Source: Candidatus Latescibacterota bacterium
Lineage (GTDB): Bacteria > Latescibacterota > UBA2968 > UBA8231
NCBI GenBank assembly: GCA_022819745.1
Contig: JAJEGS010000035.1
Coordinates: 186,001-250,000 of the forward strand
Length of the DNA stretch: 64,000 nucleotides
Direction: 5' to 3'
Positions 9,102-16,925 of the stretch are shown piece by piece. The translations under genes and the position numbers were made by a program. The notes under the pieces are model-generated. The model was not told the DNA's origin. It worked only from the letters and a program-made list of their open reading frames with translations, and ran no database searches. The number at the start of each line of letters is the position of its first letter. Position 1 is the first letter of the stretch.

Positions 9102-9337
9102 TCTTCCTCCTTGGCGTCAGCCCAGTAGCGGTGGATCACAAAGCCAGTCCAAGCGGCCAACAGCAGCACCGCTCCCAACGACACCGCCACCCACAGCGGA
9201 AAGCCCAACACCAACGGCCCTCGATACCCTTCGGGCCAGTACCAGGGAACGGCCAGCGCGTAGAGCAGCAAATAGACGATCCAGATGTAGCCGACCTTGC
9301 GCGGCTCAGAGACGAGTTGTTCTTGAGAATCATTCAT
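9098..9337 (-). CDS. DUF3311-like small membrane partner of the symporter
   Basis: A 79-residue protein with two membrane segments (YIWIVYLLLYALAVPWYW and LGFPLWVAVSLGAVLLLAAW) and a basic C-terminal end GFVIHRYWADAKEEE. The layout, including the GFPLWV stretch that begins the second helix, is that of DUF3311, a family nearly always encoded just before sodium:solute symporters. Its stop overlaps the symporter start by four bases (ATGA). The ATG at 9337 is preferred over an upstream TTG at 9346, although no convincing SD precedes either. It probably helps fold or gate the symporter; that role is inferred from context only. Confidence 0.8.
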   Translation of the reverse strand: MNDSQEQLVSEPRKVGYIWIVYLLLYALAVPWYWPEGYRGPLVLGFPLWVAVSLGAVLLLAAWTGFVIHRYWADAKEEE

Positions 9338-9422
9338 AAGCAGCAAATCAAAGCGCAGACACCGGAGTTGACAAGGCCGCCGCCGCTATTGGAGCGAGGC
9401 GACCGTTGCACCGGAAGTGGTC

Positions 9423-10598
9423 CTAAATCCTGTCGAAAGGCACTGTGCTCGCCCCCTGCGGTCGGGGTCCGGTGGGACGGATGGGCATGTTTTCGGGGGC
9501 CTGGTACTGCACGTCCAAATGCGGCGTCTCCAGCCGTATATGGCCCTGGTGACGCGAATCCATCAGCGCGTCCAGACCGCCGCTTACTAGCAGAGTGCGC
9601 TCCACCGGGTACTGTGGCTGACCCGTGAGAAACATCTCCTGGATATTGAGGCCCAAATAGCTGAAGTGGGGATAGGGCGGCCCGTGCAAGCGCAGGCCCG
9701 TGGCCTGTACCTCGCCGTTGACGCGGGCCGCGTACGACCATTCCTCGACGTACCCATTCAAGTGCAGCAGGGAGGCTTTGAAACCATCCCTGTACTCCAG
9801 CAGAAAGGCCGCTGGATTTTCGCAGGCATCCTCCATGGGTTTGTCCGAAGTTTTGCCCACGGCCGCAGCCGCAGCCGCCAGCTCGCGCGACCACAGGCCG
9901 TCGGCACCGGCCTGCCACACAGCCTCACCCTCCAAACACTGCACGGCCGCCAGCCCCGTCTCGCCGCCCCGCCGCCGCTCGACCATGGCCTGCAGGCCCT
10001 CAAAGCCGTGATAGCCGTAGGACTCAATGCCGCCAAAGCTGAGCATGAGGGCGTCTTCGATGGGGGCATCCTGCTCGTGTTCGAGCCAAGGGTCGCGCCA
10101 GCCCAGTGGCACTGAAGAGCCAGCCATAAAGGGGACTTTCAGTGCCACTGCCCGGTCGTACATCCACTTGGCGTCGCTCCAGTTGTAAGACAGATGCTTG
10201 TCGCTAAACACCGGCACCGTGCGGCCAGAGGAGGCCATAACGCCGCAGATCTGTTCAAAGAAAAAGCGCCGGGGATACAGATGCTGGCCCTTCTCGTTGA
10301 AGGCGTAAGAACCGTGTTCGCCAATGGAAATTACGCCATCAACGGCCAATCTGCTGCCACCCAGACACAGTGCCGCGGGGATACTCTGGTACACGGGTAT
10401 ATCGTATTCTTTGGATACTTGTAGGCCAATGTCATTGTCGGGTATCTGGTCCAGGTACATGGAAGCGATATCCACCTGCGGCTCCTTCATGCCCTCGTCC
10501 GTGGGAAAACCCTTGATGAACTTGCCGACAATGACGTCGGCGTGCGCCGGGACGCGGTATTCGGTGATAATAGCGGCGATCTTTTTGCGCTGGGCCAT
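9423..10598 (-). CDS. Conserved protein of unknown function, Rossmann-like N-terminus
   Basis: A 391-residue protein. The start (KKIAAIITEYRVPAHADVIV followed by GKFIKGF) has the look of a nucleotide-binding first strand, and VSKEYDIPVYQSIPAALCLG plus LAVDGVISIGEHGSY recall the second half of a Gfo/Idh/MocA-like Rossmann fold, but the GxGxxG loop is absent. Later stretches (VPFMAGSSVPLGWRDP, GGIESYGYHGFEGLQAMVER, FKASLLHLNGYVEEWSYAAR) look enzymatic. There is no signal peptide. I recall similar hypothetical proteins from planctomycetes and related groups, without a known activity. AGAGAGG precedes the ATG. It is divergent from a Gfo/Idh/MocA oxidoreductase gene across 206 bases, so the two may share a regulatory region. 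Confidence 0.75.
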   Translation of the reverse strand: MAQRKKIAAIITEYRVPAHADVIVGKFIKGFPTDEGMKEPQVDIASMYLDQIPDNDIGLQVSKEYDIPVYQSIPAALCLGGSRLAVDGVISIGEHGSYAFNEKGQHLYPRRFFFEQICGVMASSGRTVPVFSDKHLSYNWSDAKWMYDRAVALKVPFMAGSSVPLGWRDPWLEHEQDAPIEDALMLSFGGIESYGYHGFEGLQAMVERRRGGETGLAAVQCLEGEAVWQAGADGLWSRELAAAAAAVGKTSDKPMEDACENPAAFLLEYRDGFKASLLHLNGYVEEWSYAARVNGEVQATGLRLHGPPYPHFSYLGLNIQEMFLTGQPQYPVERTLLVSGGLDALMDSRHQGHIRLETPHLDVQYQAPENMPIRPTGPRPQGASTVPFDRI

Positions 10599-10804
10599 GG
10601 TTGCCTCTCTATGGTTGGACTTGGTCGAAGATGACGAGCATAGACATTATAACCTCTGCAGTATTCCCGCGACAGAAAAGCATTCCCCTAGGTTCACGAT
10701 GTAAATAGAAAACCGGCCGCATTTACTTCGTTGGGCTATTTGGTTATTAAGAATACTCCCATACTGTTAAAACCATATAAAATTAAGTCACAGGAGGCTC
10801 CTCA

Positions 10805-11800
10805 ATGACCAATTCACACCCCATCAAATGGGGCATCCTCAGCACCGCCAGAATCGGCGTCACCGCCTTCATCCCCTCGGCCCGCGCCACACCCGATACC
10901 CAAGTCTATGCCATAGCCAGCCGCAGCCAAGCCACCGCCGATGCCTTTGCCCGCGACCACGATATTCCCGTGGCGCTGGGCAGTTACCAAGCCCTGCTCG
11001 ACCACCCGGACATCGACGCGATCTATATCTCGCTGCCCAACTCGCTGCACGCCGAATGGACCATCAAAGCCGCCGAGGCCGGCAAACACATCTTTTGCGA
11101 AAAACCGCTAGCCGTCACCGCAGCCGAAGGTCGGCAAATGGTCGAGGCTTGCCGCAAGGCCGACGTGCTGCTTTTTGAGGCTTTTGTCTTCATGCACCAT
11201 CCCCAAAGCCGCCTCAGGGAAATCATCGCATCGGGCGAGATCGGCACACTGCGCCACATTAACGCCGGCATGACCTACGTCATCGACGACCCCAGCAACA
11301 TCCGCCTGATTAAAGCGTTGGGCGGCGGCAGCATTTACGACGGCGGCGTGTACCCCATCACCTTTTCGCGCTTCATCGCTGGCACCGATCCGGTCAGCGT
11401 CCAAGCGCACATGCGCTTTGACGCGCAAGCCGGAGTAGATGTGGCCACCTCGCTCATCCTCGAATACCCCGACGGCCTCACCGCGACTTTGTACTGCAGT
11501 TTCGAGGGACGCGGCGGTGCTCATGCCCTTATCACGGGAGACCAAGGCCGACTGGTTGTGCCCGCTCCGTACCATCCCGGTGAGGAGAGCAGTTTTGACG
11601 TGGTCATCGGCTCCGATGAGAGCCGCAGCGAGACCTTCCAGACCGGCACGCCGCCTTTCCAGCCAGCCATCGACTTTTTCCAGCAATGTATGCGCGGAGA
11701 AGAAACCCCCGCCTATATAGCCGACTACGCCGACGGCACGCTCAGAGTGGTCGAGGCGGCTTTTGAATCGGCGCGGAGCGGACGGCGGGTGGAGTTGTAG
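10805..11800 (+). CDS. Gfo/Idh/MocA family oxidoreductase
   Basis: A 331-residue NAD(P)-dependent sugar or sugar-acid oxidoreductase. The N-terminal Rossmann domain starts WGILSTARIGVTAFIPSA, with the glycine loop altered to STARIG as in the dihydrodiol-dehydrogenase/xylose-dehydrogenase subgroup. The hallmark EKPLAVTAAEG (family EKP motif, Lys about 99) is present, as are ISLPNSLHAEWTIKAAEAGK and the helix GGGSIYDGGVYPITFSRFIA of the second domain. SD CAGGAGG lies eight bases before the ATG. It is a single gene reading away from the unknown gene at 9423-10598. The substrate cannot be read from sequence. Confidence 0.92.
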   Translation: MTNSHPIKWGILSTARIGVTAFIPSARATPDTQVYAIASRSQATADAFARDHDIPVALGSYQALLDHPDIDAIYISLPNSLHAEWTIKAAEAGKHIFCEKPLAVTAAEGRQMVEACRKADVLLFEAFVFMHHPQSRLREIIASGEIGTLRHINAGMTYVIDDPSNIRLIKALGGGSIYDGGVYPITFSRFIAGTDPVSVQAHMRFDAQAGVDVATSLILEYPDGLTATLYCSFEGRGGAHALITGDQGRLVVPAPYHPGEESSFDVVIGSDESRSETFQTGTPPFQPAIDFFQQCMRGEETPAYIADYADGTLRVVEAAFESARSGRRVEL

Positions 11801-11836
11801 GATTACTTTCGCTGACTAGCCCCGTTACAGATTGAG

Positions 11837-12103
11837 TTACACACGCTGTTTGGCGGGCTGTGCAGGTGTGCCCATCAACATGCCTTCTGCACTGATGTCT
11901 TCATCGATATCCGGCCAGTGAACGCCCTGCCCATCGCCGATAAATTCATAGTTTTCACGCTGAGCGGGGGTTGCCTCGGAAAGCCGCCAAGACCAAACGA
12001 GTGGCACACTGATTGTTCGACCATCGAACAAGTCAGCGATGATCAAGTCCTCAGTAACCCTGATGGATTTGATGCGAGGTTCCGTATTATTCACAGTGTT
12101 CAC
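11837..12103 (-). CDS. DUF2442 protein
   Basis: An 88-residue protein with the DUF2442 pattern: RIKSIRVTEDLIIADLFDG, then RTISVPLVWSWRLSEATPAQ, NYEFIGDGQGVHWPDIDEDI and SAEGMLMG. DUF2442 is usually encoded next to DUF4160, as here; the DUF4160 gene upstream overlaps it by 17 bases. The pair behaves genomically like a toxin-antitoxin module or mobile accessory pair, but no activity has been established, as far as I know. It lies at the edge of a 5 kb stretch full of toxin-antitoxin and restriction fragments. Confidence 0.88.
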   Translation of the reverse strand: MNTVNNTEPRIKSIRVTEDLIIADLFDGRTISVPLVWSWRLSEATPAQRENYEFIGDGQGVHWPDIDEDISAEGMLMGTPAQPAKQRV

Positions 12104-12323
12104 GCCAAGCCTCCAAAATTATCACGTAGTTCGATTGGATCAACCGCCGAATTTCATTCAGCTCATGGGGAGAAAACCCGTAATTTTTGCACAATGCAAT
12201 GGGTTCAAGCCAGTATTTGCATGTTCTTTTTTCTCTTCTGACATGCACATGCCGAGGTTCCTGACAGTCAAAGCTGTAAAAGAAGAATCGATACGGCCCT
12301 TGGATGCCACTAACCCTTGGCAT
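12087..12323 (-). CDS. DUF4160 protein
   Basis: A 78-residue protein. The N-terminus MPRVSGIQGPYRFFFYSFDC then EPRHVHVRREKRTCKYWLEP is the DUF4160 signature (R-F-x-F-x-S-x-D, P-x-H-V-H-V), followed by a C-terminal helical part GFSPHELNEIRRLIQ. The His-rich EPRHVHV motif is nearly invariant in the family. It overlaps the downstream DUF2442 gene by 17 bases, so translation is probably coupled. Function unknown; a two-gene toxin-antitoxin role has been guessed from distribution only. Confidence 0.88.
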   Translation of the reverse strand: MPRVSGIQGPYRFFFYSFDCQEPRHVHVRREKRTCKYWLEPIALCKNYGFSPHELNEIRRLIQSNYVIILEAWREHCE

Positions 12324-12333
12324 TGTAACCCCT

Positions 12334-12873
12334 TCAAAATAGGTCGCCGATATGCAGCCTGAAGCCTTGCAATGTCGGCGAAGTCAAGGTCTCTTCCTCG
12401 CCGTAGGTATCCACGACCTCGTATCCGCGCTCGCCGAGCAACAGGATGGTTACGGTGGTGTCCACCATCCAGTATTCGTTCACGCCGTGCTTGGCATACA
12501 GCGTGCGCTTGAACGTCTTATCGCGTTCGGCTGTGGAGGGGGACAGGATCTCGACGACCAAGTCCGGCGCACCCTGAATGTTCGCAGGGGTGATGATGTG
12601 GCCGCGCTCATTGGAGACGAACAGCAGATCGGGCTGCACCACGTCCACATCCGACAGCACCACGTCAAAAGGCGCGAGATAGACCCGCCCCAAGCTATTC
12701 TCAGATGCGAATTGAAACAGTTTCGATCCTAGCAGGATGGAAATGCTCTGGTGACGTTCTCCAGGGGCAGGGGTCATAACTAACTCTCCGTCCAAAAGCT
12801 CGTAGCGCTTGTCCTCTGGCGCGTTCAGGTAGTCTTCATAGGTAAACTTGACTATGGGATTGGGGATAGCCAT
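12334..12873 (-). CDS. Uma2 family endonuclease (DUF820)
   Basis: A 179-residue PD-(D/E)XK-type nuclease. The start at 12873 is preferred because GAGAGGA precedes it and because AIPNPIVKFTYEDYLNAPED matches the family N-terminus; an in-frame start at 12909 is also open. Core motifs are RYELLDGELVMTPAPGERHQ, then DVVQPDLLFVS (catalytic D), GAPDLVVEILSPSTAERDKT (the E of VEIL and the PST signature) and KRTLYAKHGVNEYWMVD. These proteins are abundant in cyanobacteria, chloroflexi and planctomycete-like genomes, often in many copies, with unclear function. It lies among restriction and toxin genes. Confidence 0.9.
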   Translation of the reverse strand: MAIPNPIVKFTYEDYLNAPEDKRYELLDGELVMTPAPGERHQSISILLGSKLFQFASENSLGRVYLAPFDVVLSDVDVVQPDLLFVSNERGHIITPANIQGAPDLVVEILSPSTAERDKTFKRTLYAKHGVNEYWMVDTTVTILLLGERGYEVVDTYGEEETLTSPTLQGFRLHIGDLF

Positions 12874-12949
12874 GGTTGCCGTCCTCTCTCTAGTGATGCG
12901 TTTCGCCAAGCCCTCCGGGACATTCAGCTAGCAGTCGAAAACCGATTGA

Positions 12950-13120
12950 CTAACCTTTTCGCGTAGCCGGATTTGCCGTATCTGTTCCGTCTTTGACCGG
13001 CGTCAGGCACATTTCGTCGAACATCCTCATGGTCATTTTGTTCAAGACGTCCGCTTCGTGGAGCCCAAGGGCTGTCTCGTGTATGGCCGCCAACATCTCG
13101 CTTTTGTACTGTTCACTCAT
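12950..13120 (-). pseudogene. Truncated HigA-like helix-turn-helix antitoxin, DNA-binding part lost
   Basis: The 56 codons from the ATG at 13120 read MSEQYKSEMLAAIHETALGL then HEADVLNKMTMRMFDEMCLT-PV. This is the well-known N-terminal leader of a HigA/XRE-type antitoxin family, in which an HTH domain normally follows directly after LTPV. Here it is replaced by KDGTDTANPATRKG and a stop at 12950, and no HTH appears in another frame before the Uma2 gene. The frame is also open upstream to 13135 and beyond. I read it as a 3'-truncated antitoxin; no HigB-type toxin is visible beside it. Confidence 0.65.
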
Positions 13121-13193
13121 CGTTTGGTACTTCAAGTAATGAATGCGCTGAGCATTGTCAACACGATAGCGGAATTCTCGTGCCTGCGGAGGC

Positions 13194-13218
13194 GGTGCCC
13201 TGGCCTCGGCAGGGCACC
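13194..13218. other. Stable inverted repeat without T-tract
   Basis: GGTGCCCTG - 7-base loop - CAGGGCACC makes a perfect 9-bp stem between the truncated antitoxin gene and the DUF5131 gene. There is no run of T on either side, so it is not an ordinary rho-independent terminator. It could be an operator or a dispersed repeat. A TTGACA at 13235-13240 with TATACT at 13255-13260 follows, but the 14-base spacing is short for a sigma-70 promoter. Confidence 0.5.
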
Positions 13219-13298
13219 TGCACCCAAGGCCACCTTGACATTAGGGCAAATTACTATACTTTTGTTCAGGTATAATTTTGGTTACGTAGAGGTCTCTC

Positions 13299-14135
13299 AT
13301 GTCTCGCAAAAGCACTATCGAGTGGACTAACAGCACTTGGAATCCGGTCACTGGCTGCACGAAGGTTAGCGCCGGTTGCGACCATTGCTATGCCGAGCGC
13401 CTTTCCGAGCGTTTCCGTGGCGTCGAGGGACACCCTTTCGAGTCGGGCTTCGACCGGACCCTTCGCCCCAAACGCCTCGAACAACCCATGCAGTGGCGGC
13501 GTCCACAGCTCATCTTCGTCAATTCGATGAGCGATCTCTTCCACAAGGACATTCCCACCGACTATATAGAGCGCGTATTCGACATGATGGAGCGCGCCGA
13601 TTGGCACATCTATCAGGTGCTTACCAAGCGCAGTTCGCTGATGCGCCGTTTCGTCCAAGAGCGCTACCCTTCGACTGGCTCAGGGCATCGCCGGAGCCAA
13701 GCGGCTCCCCCGCATATCTGGCTCGGCGTGTCCGTCGAAAACAACGCGGCTTTGACGCGCCTCCGGCACTTACAACAGACCAACGCCTCTGTGCGGTTCA
13801 TTTCCTTCGAGCCGTTGCTCGGTCCAATCGGCGCGGTTGACTTGGAGGACATTCATTGGGTAATCGCCGGAGGCGAAAGCGGGCCGGGAGCGCGTCCGGT
13901 GCGAGCAGAATGGGTACGGGCCTTGCGCGACCAGTGTCAGGCTCAGCGCGTCGCCTTCTTCTTTAAGCAATGGGGCGGTCGCACACCGAAAGCGGGCGGG
14001 AATACGCTTGATGGACGGCAATGGCTGGAGTATCCGGAAGTGGAGATAGGGCAGCAGGTTAGCGGGCCGTTAGAAGCTGCTATCTTAAGGCATTCATCTT
14101 ACCCAATTGCGAAGCTGCTGCAAAATATCAGATGA
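13299..14135 (+). CDS. DUF5131 (phage Gp37/Gp68-like) protein carrying an in-frame repeat insertion
   Basis: A 278-residue protein of the phage Gp37/Gp68 family (DUF5131). The N-terminus STIEWTNSTWNPVTGCTKVS followed by AGCDHCYAERLSERF has the diagnostic cysteine cluster, thought to be radical-SAM-like; further signatures are VNSMSDLFHKDIP, IYQVLTKRSSLMRRF, HIWLGVSVEN, RFISFEPLLGPI, GGESGPGARP and FFFKQWGGRTPK. Members occur in phages and defence or mobile islands. Between RFVQERYP and HIWLGVSVEN lies an extra PSTGSGHRRSQAAP encoded by a repeat-like sequence (13667-13710). The normal family end is around LDGRQWLEYP; the last 33 residues run into the end of the truncated hsdM and may be junction-derived. 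It may still fold, but the insertion makes function uncertain. Confidence 0.85.
   Translation: MSRKSTIEWTNSTWNPVTGCTKVSAGCDHCYAERLSERFRGVEGHPFESGFDRTLRPKRLEQPMQWRRPQLIFVNSMSDLFHKDIPTDYIERVFDMMERADWHIYQVLTKRSSLMRRFVQERYPSTGSGHRRSQAAPPHIWLGVSVENNAALTRLRHLQQTNASVRFISFEPLLGPIGAVDLEDIHWVIAGGESGPGARPVRAEWVRALRDQCQAQRVAFFFKQWGGRTPKAGGNTLDGRQWLEYPEVEIGQQVSGPLEAAILRHSSYPIAKLLQNIR
13667..13710 (+). repeat. Repeat-like double-hairpin insertion inside the DUF5131 gene
   Basis: CCCTTCGACTGGCTCAGGG (13667-13685) matches the widespread short bacterial repeat of the CCTTCGAC...CTCAGGG type. It is followed by a second hairpin GGAGCC-AAGC-GGCTCC (13693-13708). The insertion keeps frame and adds about 14 residues that the family alignment, as I remember it, lacks. 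Confidence 0.6.
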
Positions 14136-14796
14136 TAATCTGACTGAGACAGCTTGGCGTGCCGCAGGCCGGGTCGAGGACAGATTCCCCAAGGCGAGGA
14201 TTGATCATATCGACTGCGAATTGAGTCACCGCCCGTGGCGTGTAGTATTCGCCAGCATTCCCGGCACTCTGGAGGTCTTTGAGCAATTGCTCGTAGATAT
14301 TGCCGAACAAGTGCCGATTCGTGGCGTCGTTGAAGTCAATGTCTTCCTCGATCTTGTTGACCACCTGCCGCAGCAGAATGCCAGACTTCATGTACTGATA
14401 AGCGTCCTCAAAGACACCGCGCACCAAGCGGCGGCGACTCATCCGCGCATCCTCTTCCCCACTCGGCGGCTCGACCTCCATGCCCTTGAGCGCAGGAAAC
14501 AGCGTATCGTTGACGAAAGTGAGCAGCCTATCGCCAGTGGCACCTTCCCGGTCAGCAGCCCAAGCACTCCAGCGCAGGTCTTCGGCGGTGCGGGTCTCGC
14601 CTTCCTCCATCCAAGTTACGTCAACCAACGGAGACGCGAAGTCATCTTCAAGCAGTTCCAATTCCTGCTCGCGGTCGTTCCATATCTTGAGAAACAGCAG
14701 CCAGACGAGTTGACCAATGCGCTGGGCATCGCCATCGACGCCCACATCCTTGCGCATGATGTCCTGGATGGACTTGATGGTGGTAGATAGGGCCAC
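14128..14796 (-). pseudogene. hsdM: Type I restriction-modification DNA methyltransferase HsdM, cut off at SAM motif I
   Basis: The first 222 residues are a clear HsdM N-terminus: MALSTTIKSIQDIMRKDVGV, then GDAQRIGQLVWLLFLKIWND and NRHLFGNIYEQLLKDLQSAG-NAGEYYTPRAV. It breaks at the SAM-binding motif: LDPACGT should continue GGFL but reads PSCLSQIII and stops. A full HsdM has about 480-510 residues and an NPPY/NPPF motif, absent here on both strands as far as I can see. The start is GTG at 14796. The break coincides with the 3' end of the convergent DUF5131 gene, so a recombination event at about 14130-14165 probably removed the rest together with hsdS. Methyltransferase activity is not possible. 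Confidence 0.9.
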
Positions 14797-14801
14797 GAGA
14801 G

Positions 14802-15200
14802 TCAGTCCCTAGCTCGGAGACGATTCAGCGCACCAGACCAATTGAGAATGCGCAGATCCGCCGTCACCAACTGGTGGCCAGCCAACGCGGTGGCAACAAT
14901 CAAGCGATCCGCCGGGTCAGCGTGGAAATCCCTCAGACGAACAGCCTGAACGCCGATATCACCGTTGATTGCGATTTCGACAATGCCCTCATCAAGAAGC
15001 TTGCGACGCCATGAACTGACAGACTCGTCCAGTTCAATTCGCCTTTTGTCTTTTAGCATTGCGACTTCCCAGAATGAAATCGCGGAGACTGCCACTTCGC
15101 CTTCGCTTTCAGCGCGGACGATCACTTTGCGAGTCCTCGGTCCCAATCTGGCGTCCCCGGTCCTCAGCCACAGCAGAACATGGGTGTCAAGTAGGATCAA
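14802..15200 (-). CDS. VapC-like PIN-domain toxin
   Basis: A PIN-domain ribonuclease of the VapC/PilT type. LILLDTHVLLWLRTGDARLG carries the first acidic residue, ISFWEVAML the conserved Glu, and HADPADRLIVATALAGHQLV the D-x-x-D pair; VTADLRILNWSG closes the domain. The frame opens with ATG at 15215, but GGAGGAAGAGG lies just before a TTG at 15200 that overlaps the antitoxin stop (ATTGA), the usual coupling in these modules, so TTG is the preferred start. It probably cleaves RNA and is neutralised by the Phd-like partner upstream. The gene sits between hsdR and hsdM remnants, five bases before the hsdM start. Confidence 0.9.
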   Translation of the reverse strand: MILLDTHVLLWLRTGDARLGPRTRKVIVRAESEGEVAVSAISFWEVAMLKDKRRIELDESVSSWRRKLLDEGIVEIAINGDIGVQAVRLRDFHADPADRLIVATALAGHQLVTADLRILNWSGALNRLRARD

Positions 15201-15478
15201 TCCTCTTCCTCCCATGTCTTACCCGTCTCCGCATCCCACTGCACATCGATCGGTTCAATTATATCGTCGAGGATGCGAATTTTGTCCCGATCCCTGCCAA
15301 ACATGCTCGGCTCCTCGTCGCGATAGGGTACGAGGCGCGACACTGGGCGGTCGTTCTTGGTAATGACGATCTCGACGCCGCTGTTGGCGACCTCGTCCAT
15401 CAGCTTGAGGCATTTGGCCTTGAACTCAGATGCCTTGATCGTCCGAACATCGGTTAGGTTGTCATCATGTGTAGCCAT
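15197..15478 (-). CDS. Phd/YefM-family antitoxin
   Basis: A 93-residue antitoxin. After a short lead, VRTIKASEFKAKCLKLMDEV, then ANSGVEIVITKNDRPVSRLV form the Phd/YefM DNA-binding domain; the acidic C-terminus EPIDVQWDAETGKTWEEED is the toxin-binding tail. It directly precedes and overlaps the PIN toxin gene, so the two form one autoregulated module. The module lies in the same orientation as the flanking hsd remnants, and both genes look intact, in contrast to their surroundings. Confidence 0.9.
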   Translation of the reverse strand: MATHDDNLTDVRTIKASEFKAKCLKLMDEVANSGVEIVITKNDRPVSRLVPYRDEEPSMFGRDRDKIRILDDIIEPIDVQWDAETGKTWEEED

Positions 15479-15556
15479 AACACTATCCCCCAGAATGTGT
15501 GCTGATTATCACGATTAAGATGAAGATGTGGTATTGCGCATTGATTGCAAGTCGCA

Positions 15557-16792
15557 CTAGGCGGCAGTATCGTAAAGGGCCTCTGCAAGCTCCTGCACGG
15601 CGGCAACGTACTCGTTCCTGCCACCGAAGTGCCGAACCAACTCCATCGGTGTCCCAAGATCGGACAGGGGCTGCACGCGCAGGACGCCCAAGTCTTCGAC
15701 CGAGGCCAGCCCTTCGTCCGCGTACTTATCGAGCAGGGCGTCGAGCACGGCGCGGGCTTGTTCGCCGTAGCGGGTAAATACATCCCGCTTCTTCACGCTC
15801 TCAGCTCGCTCTCGCCGGGTGAGCGGAGGCTGACCATAGACCACATGGCAGATCAGGTCGAAGGCGTCCATATCTCGACCAACCCGCTCGCGCAGCGCCT
15901 CAAAGAACACGCCCTGCTCGCTCAATTCGTCGATCACCGCCGCCTTCCGGTCTGCTTCAGACCAGCGCTGCAAGAAGTCGTCTAGGGTCGCGTACTCCGC
16001 TTGGACAGTCTTTCGGGTGTAGTCAGCCAGCGACTCGGTGACGAGCCGGCCATCCTCGCTGTCGCCAGTCATGCGGACCACGAACTTCGAGGCATTGCCA
16101 GCTTCCTGCGGCAGGCACTTGGCGACCTCATTGACCAGCGCCGAACGCATCCTCTCCGCATGGTCAATGTTCTCGCAGAAGACGATAGTCTTGCCGTAGG
16201 GGTCGGTCTCCAACATATACTCGACGACTTTCTGGGCGACGCGCCGGGTGCGCTCGTTCAGGACCAGCACCTGGTCCATATCGCGCTGGTTGTAGATGCG
16301 GTCTTCGATCTCTTGGCCGAGGTCGTCGGTCATGCCCGCCGGGGGCCGCCAGCCCTGCAAATCCTTGTCGAGGTCAATGCGCACGACCTTGAACGGCGCG
16401 AGAAAGCCGTCGTCAATGCCCTGCTTGAGGCTGTAGGTATAGATGGAGTCGCCAAAATAACTGAGTGTGCTGACCTCGGTAGTCTCCTTCGGCGTCGCCG
16501 TCAGGCCGAGTTGAATGGCCGGCTCGAAATAATCGAGGATCTCCCGCCACGCACTGGCCTCGCGGGCACTGCCCGGTGGCACTCGTCGCGGTAGGTTGGA
16601 TTGGTAAAACAATAAATAGTCAGCACGCTTCTTCTTGCCGCGCGAGCCTAGCTTGCCTCGGACAATAACCCGGCCATCTGTAAAGGTGTATTCGCGGCGG
16701 CTCTGCGTGCTTTGATCCCACCCGGCCTCGATGATCGCCGGGGTGATAAAGACGTCGCATATCTCCGTCTCATTCAGGAGCTTCTTGTTCAT
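15557..16792 (-). pseudogene. hsdR: Type I restriction endonuclease HsdR with two large internal deletions
   Basis: Only 411 codons remain of a protein normally of about 900 or more. The N-terminus (MNKKLLNETEICDVFITPAI, then RGKLGSRGKKKRADYLLFYQ) stops where the nuclease core and the ATPase P-loop should follow. It jumps at about 16590-16605 to a stretch whose neighbouring frame reads YRDECHR, the helicase motif II region; one G is missing there (16572-16574), after which GSAREASAWREILDYFEP continues in frame to LTATPKETTEVS and the first part of the second helicase domain. At about 16046-16055 MTGDSED jumps to GRLVTESLADYTRKTVQAEY of the C-terminal domain, removing the IGRGTR arginine-finger region. 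P-loop and motifs V/VI are absent, so it cannot translocate or cut DNA. Confidence 0.9.
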
Positions 16793-16846
16793 CTCGAGGT
16801 CTCAAATCGCATAATCGTGTATAGCCGATCCAGTCTGTTCAAAGGT

Positions 16847-16875
16847 TTGACATAATAATCTATATTATACATAAT
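16847..16875 (+). promoter_or_regulatory. Near-consensus sigma-70 promoter for the asparagine-synthase/flippase island
   Basis: TTGACA (16847-16852, six of six), a 17-base spacer and CATAAT (16870-16875, five of six), followed 50 bases later by the ATG at 16926. It lies in a very AT-rich divergent region between the hsdR remnant and the island genes. The -35 box, the spacing and the -10 box were checked base by base. Confidence 0.7.
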
Positions 16876-16925
16876 TGTACATATTCAAAAAATTAGCCAG
16901 TCAACTCCCCGTCTAAAATAAAGCC

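Noticed and set aside
13235..13260. TTGACA and TATACT before the DUF5131 gene as a promoter
   Set aside because: Both boxes are good but separated by only 14 bases, too close for a normal sigma-70 promoter.
14060..14165. Continuation of hsdM in another frame past its stop
   Set aside because: The reverse complement of this stretch shows no GGFL or NPPY motif, so the gene is truncated and not merely frameshifted.
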